Part shown: one piece after another, positions 1-7,239 of the stretch
How the letters are laid out: every line of letters begins with the position of its first letter
Numbering within the stretch: position 1 is the first letter of the stretch
Assembly: GCF_001652915.1 (NCBI RefSeq)
Contig: NZ_BBQI01000095.1
Location: forward strand, 150,562 to 214,561
Direction of reading: 5' to 3'
Length of the DNA stretch: 64,000 nt
Origin: Cupriavidus sp. D384
GTDB lineage: Bacteria; Pseudomonadota; Gammaproteobacteria; Burkholderiales; Burkholderiaceae
Notes under the pieces: generated by a model
Told to the model about the DNA's origin: nothing
Databases searched by the model: none
The model's input: only the letters and a program-made list of their open reading frames with translations
Position numbers and translations under genes: made by a program

Positions 1-1573
1 AGTAGCCCGCCCAGGCCAGCGCCTGGACGATCACGATGCCCGCCAGGAAGCCGCCCATCAGCATCAGCGCGGTGGAGAGCCGGCGGTTGGTACGGCGCTG
101 TTCGTGCACCAGCTGGGTCAGCAGGCGTTCCTGCTCACCGTTGTTCAGCAGCGCGCGGCGCTCCAGGAACTGGTGCGCCAGGCGCGGGAAGTCGGGCAGC
201 ATCTTGGCCCACTGCGGCGCTTCGACCTTGACGCGCTCCCACGCGCCCTGCCAGCCGACCTGCTCGTACATCCAGCGCTCCAGGAACGGCTTGGCGGTCT
301 TCCAGAGGTCGAGATCGGGGTCGAGCTGGCGGCCCAGACCTTCGATATTGAGCAGGGTCTTCTGCAGCAGCACCAGCTGCGGCTGGATTTCGACGTTGAA
401 CCGGCGTGACGTCTGGAACAGGCGCATCAGCACCATGCCCAGCGAGATTTCGCGCAGCGGCTTGTCGAAATAGGGTTCGCAGCACGCCCGCACGGCCGAT
501 TCCAGCTCCTCGACACGTGTCTCGGGCGGCACCCAGCCCGATTCCACGTGCAGCAGCGCCACGCGGTGGTAGTCGCGGCGGAAGAAGGCGATGAAGTTCT
601 GCGCCAGGTAGTTCTTGTCGAACTCGGACAGCGCGCCGACGATGCCGAAGTCCAGCGCGATATACCGGCCGAACGTCTCGGGCTGCACCGACACCAGGAT
701 GTTGCCCGGGTGCATGTCGGCATGGAAGAAGCCGTCGCGGAACACCTGCGTGAAGAAGATCTCCACGCCTTCCTCGGCCAGCTTGTGCATGTCCACGCCC
801 GCCGCCTTCAGCGATTCGGTACGCGAGATCGGGATGCCGTGCATGCGCTCCATGGTGAAGACGCTGCTGGTACACCAGTCCCAGTACACCTCGGGCACGC
901 AGAGCAGGTCGCTGTCGGCAAAGTTGCGGCGCAGCTGGCTGGCATTGGCCGCCTCGATCATCAGGTCCAGTTCGTCATGCAGGTACTTGTCGAACTCGGC
1001 CACCACCTCGCGCGGTTTCAGGCGGCGGCCATCGACCCACACGCGCTCCAGCCATGTGGCCATGTCGCGCATCAGCGCCAGGTCGCTGTCGATCACGGGC
1101 AGCATGCCGGGACGCAGCACCTTCACCGCCACCTCGCGGCCATGGTTCGGGCCGCCGCGCAGCGTGGCGAAGTGCACCTGCGCAATCGACGCACTGGCTA
1201 CGGGCTGGTGCTCGAAGTTCTCGAACAGCGTCGTCAGCGGCCGGCCCAGCGATTTCTCGACGATCTTCACCGCCACTGCGGAGTCGAACGGGGGCACCTG
1301 GTCCTGCAGTTTCGCCAGTTCGTCGGCGATATCGGGCGGCATCAGGTCGCGCCGGGTGGACAGCACCTGCCCAAACTTGACGAAGATCGGCCCCAGGGCC
1401 GTCAGCGCCAGGCGCAGGCGTTCGCCGCGGGGCTGTTCCAGCTTGCGGCCGATGGTGATCACGCGCACCAGGAACTTGATGCGCCGGCTCTTGAAGCCGG
1501 ACAGCACTAGCTCGTCGAGCCCGTAATACAGGATGACGAAGACAATCTTGCAGAGACGCAGCAGGCGGGTCAT
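1..1573 (-). CDS. ubiB: UbiB, ubiquinone biosynthesis ABC1-type kinase-like protein (C-terminus at window edge)
   Basis: UbiB is an atypical ABC1/ADCK-family kinase-like ATPase needed for aerobic coenzyme Q synthesis at the inner membrane. The reading frame gives 524 codons before the left edge, close to the usual family length of about 525, so probably only the stop codon is missing. Visible family marks are the KxGQ motif (KFGQ, residues 66-69), the alanine-rich loop SASIAQVH (127-134), a candidate ATP-site lysine in AVKVLRPG (Lys151), HADMHPGN (284-291) and LDFG (307-310). The last 30 residues are hydrophobic, matching the C-terminal membrane segments of UbiB. It lies 57 bases downstream of ubiJ on the same strand, and the two are probably co-transcribed. 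The start was taken at the ATG giving MTRLLRL, the normal N-terminus of the family. Confidence 0.95.
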   Translation of the reverse strand, partial: MTRLLRLCKIVFVILYYGLDELVLSGFKSRRIKFLVRVITIGRKLEQPRGERLRLALTALGPIFVKFGQVLSTRRDLMPPDIADELAKLQDQVPPFDSAVAVKIVEKSLGRPLTTLFENFEHQPVASASIAQVHFATLRGGPNHGREVAVKVLRPGMLPVIDSDLALMRDMATWLERVWVDGRRLKPREVVAEFDKYLHDELDLMIEAANASQLRRNFADSDLLCVPEVYWDWCTSSVFTMERMHGIPISRTESLKAAGVDMHKLAEEGVEIFFTQVFRDGFFHADMHPGNILVSVQPETFGRYIALDFGIVGALSEFDKNYLAQNFIAFFRRDYHRVALLHVESGWVPPETRVEELESAVRACCEPYFDKPLREISLGMVLMRLFQTSRRFNVEIQPQLVLLQKTLLNIEGLGRQLDPDLDLWKTAKPFLERWMYEQVGWQGAWERVKVEAPQWAKMLPDFPRLAHQFLERRALLNNGEQERLLTQLVHEQRRTNRRLSTALMLMGGFLAGIVIVQALAWAGY

Positions 1574-1630
1574 GCGGGGATTTTCAGAAGACTGCGCCGC
1601 GCGATGCGGCAGCGGAGAGTGACATGACGA

Positions 1631-2308
1631 TCAACGATGGGCCGATGGAAGCTGGCCCGAAGCCTCCTCCCCCTGCCCACCCGAGCGTTCCAGGCGTTCC
1701 AGGCGCTTTTCCAGCCGCGCCAGATCATCCCGCACACGCGCCACGTCGGTGCCAAACCCGTCCAGCGCGGCATGGCGCACCAGGGTCGGCTGTTCGTCGA
1801 GCAGGTATTCGGTCACATTGTCGAGGAGCGCCCGGCCCACGCGCGTGGCGCTTTCATGCACCTGGCGCGCGCCGTCCACCATGCGCTGGGCCACGCTGTC
1901 GCTGACCGGGCCACCCATCACGCCACGCAGGGCGCGCGACAGGTCTTCGGCCGCATCCCAGCGCAGGTTGCGCGCCAGCGTCGACACGGCGTTGGCCAGC
2001 TCCGCATCGCCATCGATCCGCACATGGCGCATCGCGGCGGCCTGTCCGCCCTCGGCCACGTCGGCCACCACCAGCGGCCATTGCTGCAACGGCACAAGCA
2101 GCGTCACGGCGGGCGTATCGGTGTCTGCCGCCTGCTCGATGCCGCCCTGCTCCGTGATCCGCAGGGACAGCGCGAACGCCGCGGCGTCGAACCGGATGAC
2201 GCGGCTGGCAAACGGCGCCAGCAGGCCGCAGGCCCAGGGCTCCTGTTCGATCAGGTGATTCAGTGCGGCGACGATCGGCGCGGCCAGGGGTGTCGGCAAG
2301 GCGTTCAT
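1631..2308 (-). CDS. ubiJ: UbiJ, SCP2-domain accessory factor of ubiquinone biosynthesis
   Basis: This 225-residue protein has an N-terminal SCP2-like lipid-binding domain (roughly residues 15-125) and a C-terminal helical, charged tail with heptad-like runs such as LARLEKRLERLER. That is the architecture of UbiJ (formerly YigP), which binds lipid intermediates and organises the soluble Ubi complex. It precedes ubiB, as in many proteobacteria, and supports that assignment. A strong intrinsic terminator sits just upstream (2339-2365), so ubiJ-ubiB are probably transcribed from their own promoter within the short space upstream of 2308 or by read-through. The function is inferred from domain and gene order, since sequence conservation in this family is low. 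Confidence 0.85.
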   Translation of the reverse strand: MNALPTPLAAPIVAALNHLIEQEPWACGLLAPFASRVIRFDAAAFALSLRITEQGGIEQAADTDTPAVTLLVPLQQWPLVVADVAEGGQAAAMRHVRIDGDAELANAVSTLARNLRWDAAEDLSRALRGVMGGPVSDSVAQRMVDGARQVHESATRVGRALLDNVTEYLLDEQPTLVRHAALDGFGTDVARVRDDLARLEKRLERLERSGGQGEEASGQLPSAHR

Positions 2309-2338
2309 GGCGTCCGGTTCCGGGCAGGTCTGCCCAAC

Positions 2339-2365
2339 AAAAAAAGGCCCACGCGTACGTGGGCC
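2339..2365 (-). terminator. Intrinsic terminator after the Tim44-like gene
   Basis: On the minus strand a perfect 8-bp stem (GGCCCACG / CGTGGGCC, arms 2358-2365 and 2346-2353) with a 4-base loop is followed at once by seven T residues (2345-2339). This is a textbook Rho-independent terminator. It lies 60 bases beyond the stop of the Tim44-like gene and separates ubiE plus the Tim44-like gene from ubiJ-ubiB. Confidence 0.9.
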
Positions 2366-2424
2366 TCCATTCTAAGCTACTCGGCCGCCGCTTCATGTCA
2401 TCCATGCGGCGGCGGGCGCGGCGC

Positions 2425-3423
2425 TCAGGATTCCTGCTGGATACCTGCCAGCAGCCAGCCGCCGCCGGACGTCGACTTGGCCAGGTTCCAGACCTCGCCG
2501 AACGGCTGCGCCGCATCGCCGGTGTTCTCGCGGATCATGCCCGAGAAGCGCACGCTGGCAATGTGCTGGGCCGGCGTGTTCTCGATGCCGAGCAACTGGG
2601 CTTCCAGCGTGACCACGTCGGTCTTGTTGACCGCCTCGCCGCGCTCGGACAGGTCCATCTTGATCTCGGCGAACATTTCCGGCGTGGTGAATTCGCGGAT
2701 GTCGTCCAGGTTGCCGGCGTCCCACGCGGCCTGCAGGCGCACATAGTGGACCTTGGCGTTGCGCAGGAAGGCTTCGGTGTCGAAGTCGGCCGGCACGCCC
2801 CACGGCTGCTGCACTGCCGCAGCGGCTGCACCGGCGGCCGCGCCGCCCATGACCGGATTGGCTGCCGCGCCGTTATAGCCGGCCGGCTGCACCGGTTCGG
2901 CCTGGCGCAGCGTCGGCTCGGCGTTGCGGGCCGCGCCGCCGAACGGCGAGCTGTTGCCGTTGCCGCCCATGCCGGCGTAGGCCGGCGTCTGCGAACGGGC
3001 CGAACCGCCGCGGAACTTGCGGAACAGCCACAGGGCGATCATCGCGATCACGGCGATCATGATCACGTTGGCCAGGAAGCTGGCCGCCGCGCCACCAAGG
3101 CCGAAGTGCGACAGCAGGTAGCCCAGGCCCAGACCGGCCGCCAGGCCCCCGAGCATGCCACCCCAGTTACGCTTCGGCGCCGCAGCCGCTGCGCCACCTG
3201 CAGCGCCGGCCGTTGCCGGGGCTGCCTGCTGCTGCGCGGGCTGTTGCTGGGCCGGCGCATTCTGTTGCGGCGGCGTAGCCTGACGCTGCTGCGTCACGCT
3301 GGACGATTGTTTGCCCACGCTGCGCGAACCGCCGAGGCGTTTTGCGTTGGCGTCGAGCGCTGCCCCCATGGCTACCGTCACCATCAGCGCGGCCGCCAGG
3401 AATTTTCCACGAAAAGAAGACAT
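2425..3423 (-). CDS. Tim44-like domain protein, secreted or membrane-anchored
   Basis: The 332-residue product starts MSSFRGKFLAAALMV with a signal-peptide-like hydrophobic stretch. A region rich in Gln, Pro and Ala follows (about residues 45-85). Next come glycine-rich and hydrophobic segments predicted to span the membrane (about 95-145) and an RKFRGG basic stop. The C-terminal 130 residues form a Tim44-like domain of the bacterial type, with conserved phrases such as LDDIREFTTPEMF and WLLAGIQQ at the end. In mitochondria Tim44 tethers the import motor; the bacterial role is not established. A longer in-frame start exists but would add an unlikely N-terminus ahead of the signal peptide. It follows ubiE by 50 bases and ends before a strong terminator. 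Function beyond the domain is unknown. Confidence 0.85.
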   Translation of the reverse strand: MSSFRGKFLAAALMVTVAMGAALDANAKRLGGSRSVGKQSSSVTQQRQATPPQQNAPAQQQPAQQQAAPATAGAAGGAAAAAPKRNWGGMLGGLAAGLGLGYLLSHFGLGGAAASFLANVIMIAVIAMIALWLFRKFRGGSARSQTPAYAGMGGNGNSSPFGGAARNAEPTLRQAEPVQPAGYNGAAANPVMGGAAAGAAAAAVQQPWGVPADFDTEAFLRNAKVHYVRLQAAWDAGNLDDIREFTTPEMFAEIKMDLSERGEAVNKTDVVTLEAQLLGIENTPAQHIASVRFSGMIRENTGDAAQPFGEVWNLAKSTSGGGWLLAGIQQES

Positions 3424-3444
3424 TTGAGCTTTTCCCCTGTCATT

Positions 3445-3464
3445 TTCGGCCATTAGCGGCCGAA
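3445..3464 (-). terminator. Hairpin downstream of ubiE
   Basis: A 7-bp perfect stem (TTCGGCC / GGCCGAA, loop of 6) starts 10 bases after the ubiE stop. On the minus strand only a weak, A-rich tail follows it, so it may be a partial attenuator or a 3'-end stabiliser between ubiE and the Tim44-like gene rather than a full terminator. Confidence 0.4.
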
Positions 3465-3473
3465 CATGGCGAA

Positions 3474-4205
3474 TTAGTACTTTCTCCCGACGTGGAGCGC
3501 CACGACTCCGGCCGTCAGGTTGAAGTATTCGACTTGTTCGAGCCCAACTTGTTCCATCAAGCGTACAAGTGAACCCTGGTCTGGATGCATTCTGATCGAT
3601 TCTGCGAGATAGCGATAGCTCGGGGCATCCCCAGCCACGCGTTCGCCCAGCCAGGGGAGCACCTTGAAAGAATAGACGTCGTAGATTTTCTCGAGCGGCT
3701 TCCAGACCTTGGAGAACTCCAGCACCATCACCTTGCCGCCCGGCTTGACCACGCGGCGCATCTCGGCCAGGGCGCGGTCCTTGTGCGTCATGTTGCGCAG
3801 GCCGAAGGCCACCGTCACCAGGTCGAAGTAATTGTCCGGGAACGGGATCTTCTCGGCGTCGCACAGGGCCACCGGCGTGACGATGCCCTTGTCCAGCAGG
3901 CGGTCGCGCCCCACGCGCAGCATCGACTCGTTGATGTCCGTCAGCCAGACTTCGCCCTTCGGGCCGGCCTGTTTCGCGAAGGCCTTGGAAAGGTCGCCCG
4001 TCCCGCCGGCGATGTCCAGCACCTTGTGGCCCGGCCGCACATTGGCCTGGGCGATCGTGAACATCTTCCAGACGCGGTGCATGCCACCGGACATCAGGTC
4101 GTTCATCACATCGTATTTGCTGGCCACCGAGTGGAACACGCCGGCAACCTTGCCGGCCTTTTCCGATTCGTCGACCTTGTCGAACCCGAAGTGGGTTTCG
4201 CTCAT
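3474..4205 (-). CDS. ubiE: UbiE, C-methyltransferase of ubiquinone (and menaquinone) biosynthesis
   Basis: UbiE methylates the quinone ring (2-polyprenyl-6-methoxy-1,4-benzoquinol) with S-adenosylmethionine. The 243-residue length is typical. The SAM-binding motif I is seen at residues 63-71 (LDIAGGTGD), with the post-motifs CDAEKIPFPD and VAFGLRNMTHKDRAL characteristic of the UbiE/COQ5 group. The C-terminus NLTAGVVALHVGRKY is also typical. The start is the ATG at 4205 giving MSETHFGF; an upstream in-frame ATG would add 24 residues not found in the family. The gene lies 22 bases downstream of the DUF971 gene and the two may be co-transcribed. Confidence 0.97.
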   Translation of the reverse strand: MSETHFGFDKVDESEKAGKVAGVFHSVASKYDVMNDLMSGGMHRVWKMFTIAQANVRPGHKVLDIAGGTGDLSKAFAKQAGPKGEVWLTDINESMLRVGRDRLLDKGIVTPVALCDAEKIPFPDNYFDLVTVAFGLRNMTHKDRALAEMRRVVKPGGKVMVLEFSKVWKPLEKIYDVYSFKVLPWLGERVAGDAPSYRYLAESIRMHPDQGSLVRLMEQVGLEQVEYFNLTAGVVALHVGRKY

Positions 4206-4227
4206 TCTCAGACTCCAGGTACTTGAT

Positions 4228-4644
4228 TCAGTGATGATGGCCGCACGCGTGGCCGCCGGCCGCCGGCATCGGCGCATCGCGGTCCAGCCCGGCGGCTTCC
4301 AGCCGCTTCAGGTAGCCGTCCCACAGCGTGTCCTGCTGATCGCCCAGGCGATACAGCAGTTCCCACGTGTAGATGCCCGTGTCGTGACCATCGTCGAAAC
4401 GGATCTGGATCGCGTAGTTGCCAACCGGCTCCACCGCGGCGATGCCCACGTGGCGCTTGCCGGTCTGCAGCGTTTCCTGGCCAGGGCCGTGGCCCTGGAC
4501 TTCGGCGGAAGGCGAGTATACGCGCAGCAGCTCGAACGGCAGCCGCCAGGTGCGGCCATTGTCGAAGCCGATTTCCAGGACGCGCGACTGCGTGTGGACC
4601 GTCAGCGCGGTAGGGTGGGGAGTATCTTTGTCCAGGCCAGCCAT
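4228..4644 (-). CDS. DUF971 / gamma-butyrobetaine hydroxylase N-terminal-like domain protein
   Basis: This 138-residue protein consists almost entirely of a DUF971 domain (phrases WRLPFELLRVYSPSAEVQGH and DGHDTGIYTWELLYRLG), the fold seen as the N-terminal zinc-binding region of gamma-butyrobetaine hydroxylase. The stand-alone bacterial form is common next to ubiE in beta-proteobacteria, but its role is not defined. The C-terminus ends in a short histidine-rich tail (GGHACGHHH) that could bind metal. Its position directly ahead of ubiE suggests co-expression with quinone synthesis; that is inference only. Confidence 0.85.
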   Translation of the reverse strand: MAGLDKDTPHPTALTVHTQSRVLEIGFDNGRTWRLPFELLRVYSPSAEVQGHGPGQETLQTGKRHVGIAAVEPVGNYAIQIRFDDGHDTGIYTWELLYRLGDQQDTLWDGYLKRLEAAGLDRDAPMPAAGGHACGHHH

Positions 4645-4697
4645 GATGTAGTGTCGCGGCGCCCGCGCCGGCCCGGTGGGCCGTTACAGCGGCGCCG

Positions 4698-6608
4698 TCA
4701 TGCGTCTTGTACGACCCGATAGCTTACTCCACCCCCCTCGCCTTGCCCATCCCGCGGGCCGCCGCCGCTTTCGTCGCCGCCCCGCGCCACTGGCACGTAG
4801 CGCAGGCGCCGGCCGTGGAAGGCGGCCACGGTGCTGCGGTGCGCGATGCTGACGATGGCGGCGCCGGGCAGTTCGTCCACCATCAGCTGGTACATCGCCC
4901 GCTCGGTTTCCTCGTCCAGCGCGCTGGTGGCCTCGTCCAGGAACAGGTAGTCGGGCTTCTGCAGCAGGGCCCGGGCAAAGGCCAGGCGCTGCTGCTCGCC
5001 GGGCGACAGCCGCAGCGACCAGTTGTCGAATACGTCCAGGTGCTTTGTCAGCATGCCCAGCCGCGCCTTGCGCAGCACGGCCGCCAGCGTCTCGCGCGAA
5101 TGGCTGTTGCCGGCGTCGGGATACGACAGCGCGTCGGCCAGCGTGCCAATCGGCAGATAGCTGCGCTGCGGCAGGAACAGCATGCGGCGGTGCGGCACCG
5201 TGATGCGCCCGCTGCCATACGGCCAGATGCCGGCCAGCGCGCGGAACAGCACGCTCTTGCCGCAGCCTGACGGGCCATGCACCAGCCAGCGTTCGCCCGG
5301 CGCGATCGACAGCGAGAACGGCGCCACCAGCGGACGCTGGCCCGGATGGCTGTCGGGATCGACCCCTTCCGCGTCAACATCGAGCCCGCCGCGCACCGGC
5401 AGCGCCAGGGCCAGCCCGCTGACCGAGATATCGCCCTCGGACGGGTTGGCGGACTGCACCACCTCGATATCGCCCGGGCCTTCATGCGTCAGGTCCTGGC
5501 GCTCGGCCACGCGCATGGCGTCCTGGAAATCGATCAGACGGTTGGCGGCGGCCTTCCAGCCCACCAGCGTCGAATAGCTGTCGACAAACCACGACAGCGC
5601 GCCCTGCACCTGGCCGAACGCCGAATTGATCTGCATCAGGCCGCCCAGCGTGAGCTTGCCCGAGAAGTAGCGCGGCGCGGCCACCAGCAGCGGGAAGATG
5701 ATCGCGAACTGGCCGTAGCCGGAGTTCACGAAGGTCAGGCGCCGCGTGTAGCGCATGAGCTGGTTCCAGTTCGCCCGGATCCGCTCGAAACGCGCCCGCA
5801 GGCCCGCCTGCTCGGTCGGCTCGCCGCGATACAGCGCCACCGGTTCGCTGTTTTCGCGCAGTCGCACCAGCATGAAACGGAAGTTGGCCTCGTACTGTTC
5901 CTGCTGGAACGACAGGCCGATCAGCGGCCGCCCCACGAAGTGGGCAATCAGCGAGCCCACCACCGCGTAGCCGATGGCAAACCAGACCATATAGCCGGGG
6001 ATCGTCAGGTCGGTGCCGCCCAGCGCCAGCGTGATCGGACCGGACACCACCCACAGGATGCCGATGAACGACACCAGCGTCACCGCCGAATTGAGCAGGC
6101 CCATGGACAGCGTCAGCGCGCCGTCGGTGAACTGGCGCAGGTCATCGGCCAGCCGCTGGTCGGGGTTGTCGGTCGAATGGGTCTGCTCGATGCGGTAGTA
6201 CGCCTGGTGCCCAAGCCAGCGCTGCATGAAGGTGCCGGTCATCCACGTGCGCCAGCGCATCTGCAGCATCATCTGGTAGTACTGGCGCGAGATCGCCAGC
6301 ACGATGAAGCAGGCGGCGATCCACGAAAAACGCAGCAGCAGGGCCTTGAACGAGACGAAATCGCGCTGCTCGATGGCGTTGTAGAACACACGGTTCCACT
6401 CGTTGAGCAGCACGTTGATATAGACGATGCCGAGATTCAGCGCCACGACCAGCGTGAGCAGCCCCAGGCCGGCCTTGCGGTCTTCCGAACCCCAGTACGG
6501 CTTGATCAGGGCCCAGGTGGCCGCCAGGCGCAGCCGGCTCTGGTTCTTGAGGGCCTCGGCGGGTACGGCAGGACCGGGCACGATAACGGACGACGGTGTG
6601 GATGACAT
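4698..6608 (-). CDS. ABC exporter, fused membrane and ATPase domains (YddA/SbmA-BacA-like)
   Basis: The 636-residue half-transporter carries an ABC_membrane_2 (SbmA/BacA-like) transmembrane domain over about residues 40-350 and an ATPase domain over about 385-615. Walker A is GPSGCGKS (445-452), the signature is LSPGEQQ (534-540) and Walker B is LFLDEA (555-560). This family includes YddA, and related domains occur in peptide, B12 or very-long-chain fatty acid carriers; the substrate here cannot be told. The C-terminal 25 residues are Gly- and Asp-rich and probably disordered. It is monocistronic, with about 190 bases of non-coding DNA upstream. Homodimerisation is expected for such half-transporters. 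Confidence 0.88.
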   Translation of the reverse strand: MSSTPSSVIVPGPAVPAEALKNQSRLRLAATWALIKPYWGSEDRKAGLGLLTLVVALNLGIVYINVLLNEWNRVFYNAIEQRDFVSFKALLLRFSWIAACFIVLAISRQYYQMMLQMRWRTWMTGTFMQRWLGHQAYYRIEQTHSTDNPDQRLADDLRQFTDGALTLSMGLLNSAVTLVSFIGILWVVSGPITLALGGTDLTIPGYMVWFAIGYAVVGSLIAHFVGRPLIGLSFQQEQYEANFRFMLVRLRENSEPVALYRGEPTEQAGLRARFERIRANWNQLMRYTRRLTFVNSGYGQFAIIFPLLVAAPRYFSGKLTLGGLMQINSAFGQVQGALSWFVDSYSTLVGWKAAANRLIDFQDAMRVAERQDLTHEGPGDIEVVQSANPSEGDISVSGLALALPVRGGLDVDAEGVDPDSHPGQRPLVAPFSLSIAPGERWLVHGPSGCGKSVLFRALAGIWPYGSGRITVPHRRMLFLPQRSYLPIGTLADALSYPDAGNSHSRETLAAVLRKARLGMLTKHLDVFDNWSLRLSPGEQQRLAFARALLQKPDYLFLDEATSALDEETERAMYQLMVDELPGAAIVSIAHRSTVAAFHGRRLRYVPVARGGDESGGGPRDGQGEGGGVSYRVVQDA

Positions 6609-6767
6609 GGCGCCAGCGGTTGGCCCGCCGCGAATGGCCGGCGGGCATGTTGTTGTTCGACCGGAGTCAGACGCACCGCCATGCGGGCGGGTTCCGTACC
6701 AGACTGCTACGGCACTTTACAAGGGGACGGGAAGAATTGCAGCGGATGCGATGGATGACGGTCGGCC

Positions 6768-6782
6768 GGCCGGTTGCCGGCC
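6768..6782 (-). terminator. GC-rich hairpin after the HIT gene
   Basis: A 6-bp GGCCGG / CCGGCC stem with a 3-base loop lies about 14 bases beyond the HIT stop codon. There is no T-tract, so at most it is a stabilising or Rho-assisted 3' end. The rest of 6609-6795 shows no other gene or clear site. Confidence 0.3.
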
Positions 6783-6795
6783 AGCCTCCGTCTGC

Positions 6796-7230
6796 TCAGT
6801 CCGAATCGGCCAGCACCGAAAGTGCCGTGCGCAACGCCGGCAACCGGCTGCCCAGTTCGGCGATGCGCGCCGCGTCGGCGGCCCGTTGCGGCGCGGCCCA
6901 GACGGCTTCCGGGAAATGGGTATCCCAGCGGTAGCGCGGAATGATGTGCCAGTGCAGGTGCGGCACCATGTTGCCGAACGCGGCCAGGTTGACCTTGTCC
7001 GGCGCCATGACTTCGCGCACCAAGCGCTCGACGCGCGCCACCAGCCGCATCAGCCAGGCCTGGTCGGCGTCGTCCAGGTCGGTCAGCTCTGCCGCATGGT
7101 CGTTCCAGACCACGCGACAGAATCCCGGAAACCGGTCATGCTCGACCAGGATCACGCGCGCGCGGTCGCCCATCCAGAGCAGTTCGCCGCCGTCGGCTTC
7201 GCAGAGGGGGCAGTTGGCAACCCGGGTCAT
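6796..7230 (-). CDS. HIT-family nucleotide hydrolase/transferase
   Basis: A 144-residue HIT-domain protein with the histidine triad HLHWH at residues 91-95, followed by IIPRY. HIT proteins act on the alpha-phosphate of nucleotides or adenylylated compounds. Two cysteines near the N-terminus (CPLC, residues 7-10) resemble the zinc-binding pair of HIT proteins that have a zinc ribbon. The gene starts 9 bases after the large flavoprotein gene ends and is most likely translated from the same mRNA. The exact substrate is unknown. Confidence 0.92.
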   Translation of the reverse strand: MTRVANCPLCEADGGELLWMGDRARVILVEHDRFPGFCRVVWNDHAAELTDLDDADQAWLMRLVARVERLVREVMAPDKVNLAAFGNMVPHLHWHIIPRYRWDTHFPEAVWAAPQRAADAARIAELGSRLPALRTALSVLADSD

Positions 7231-7239
7231 GGCGATGGC

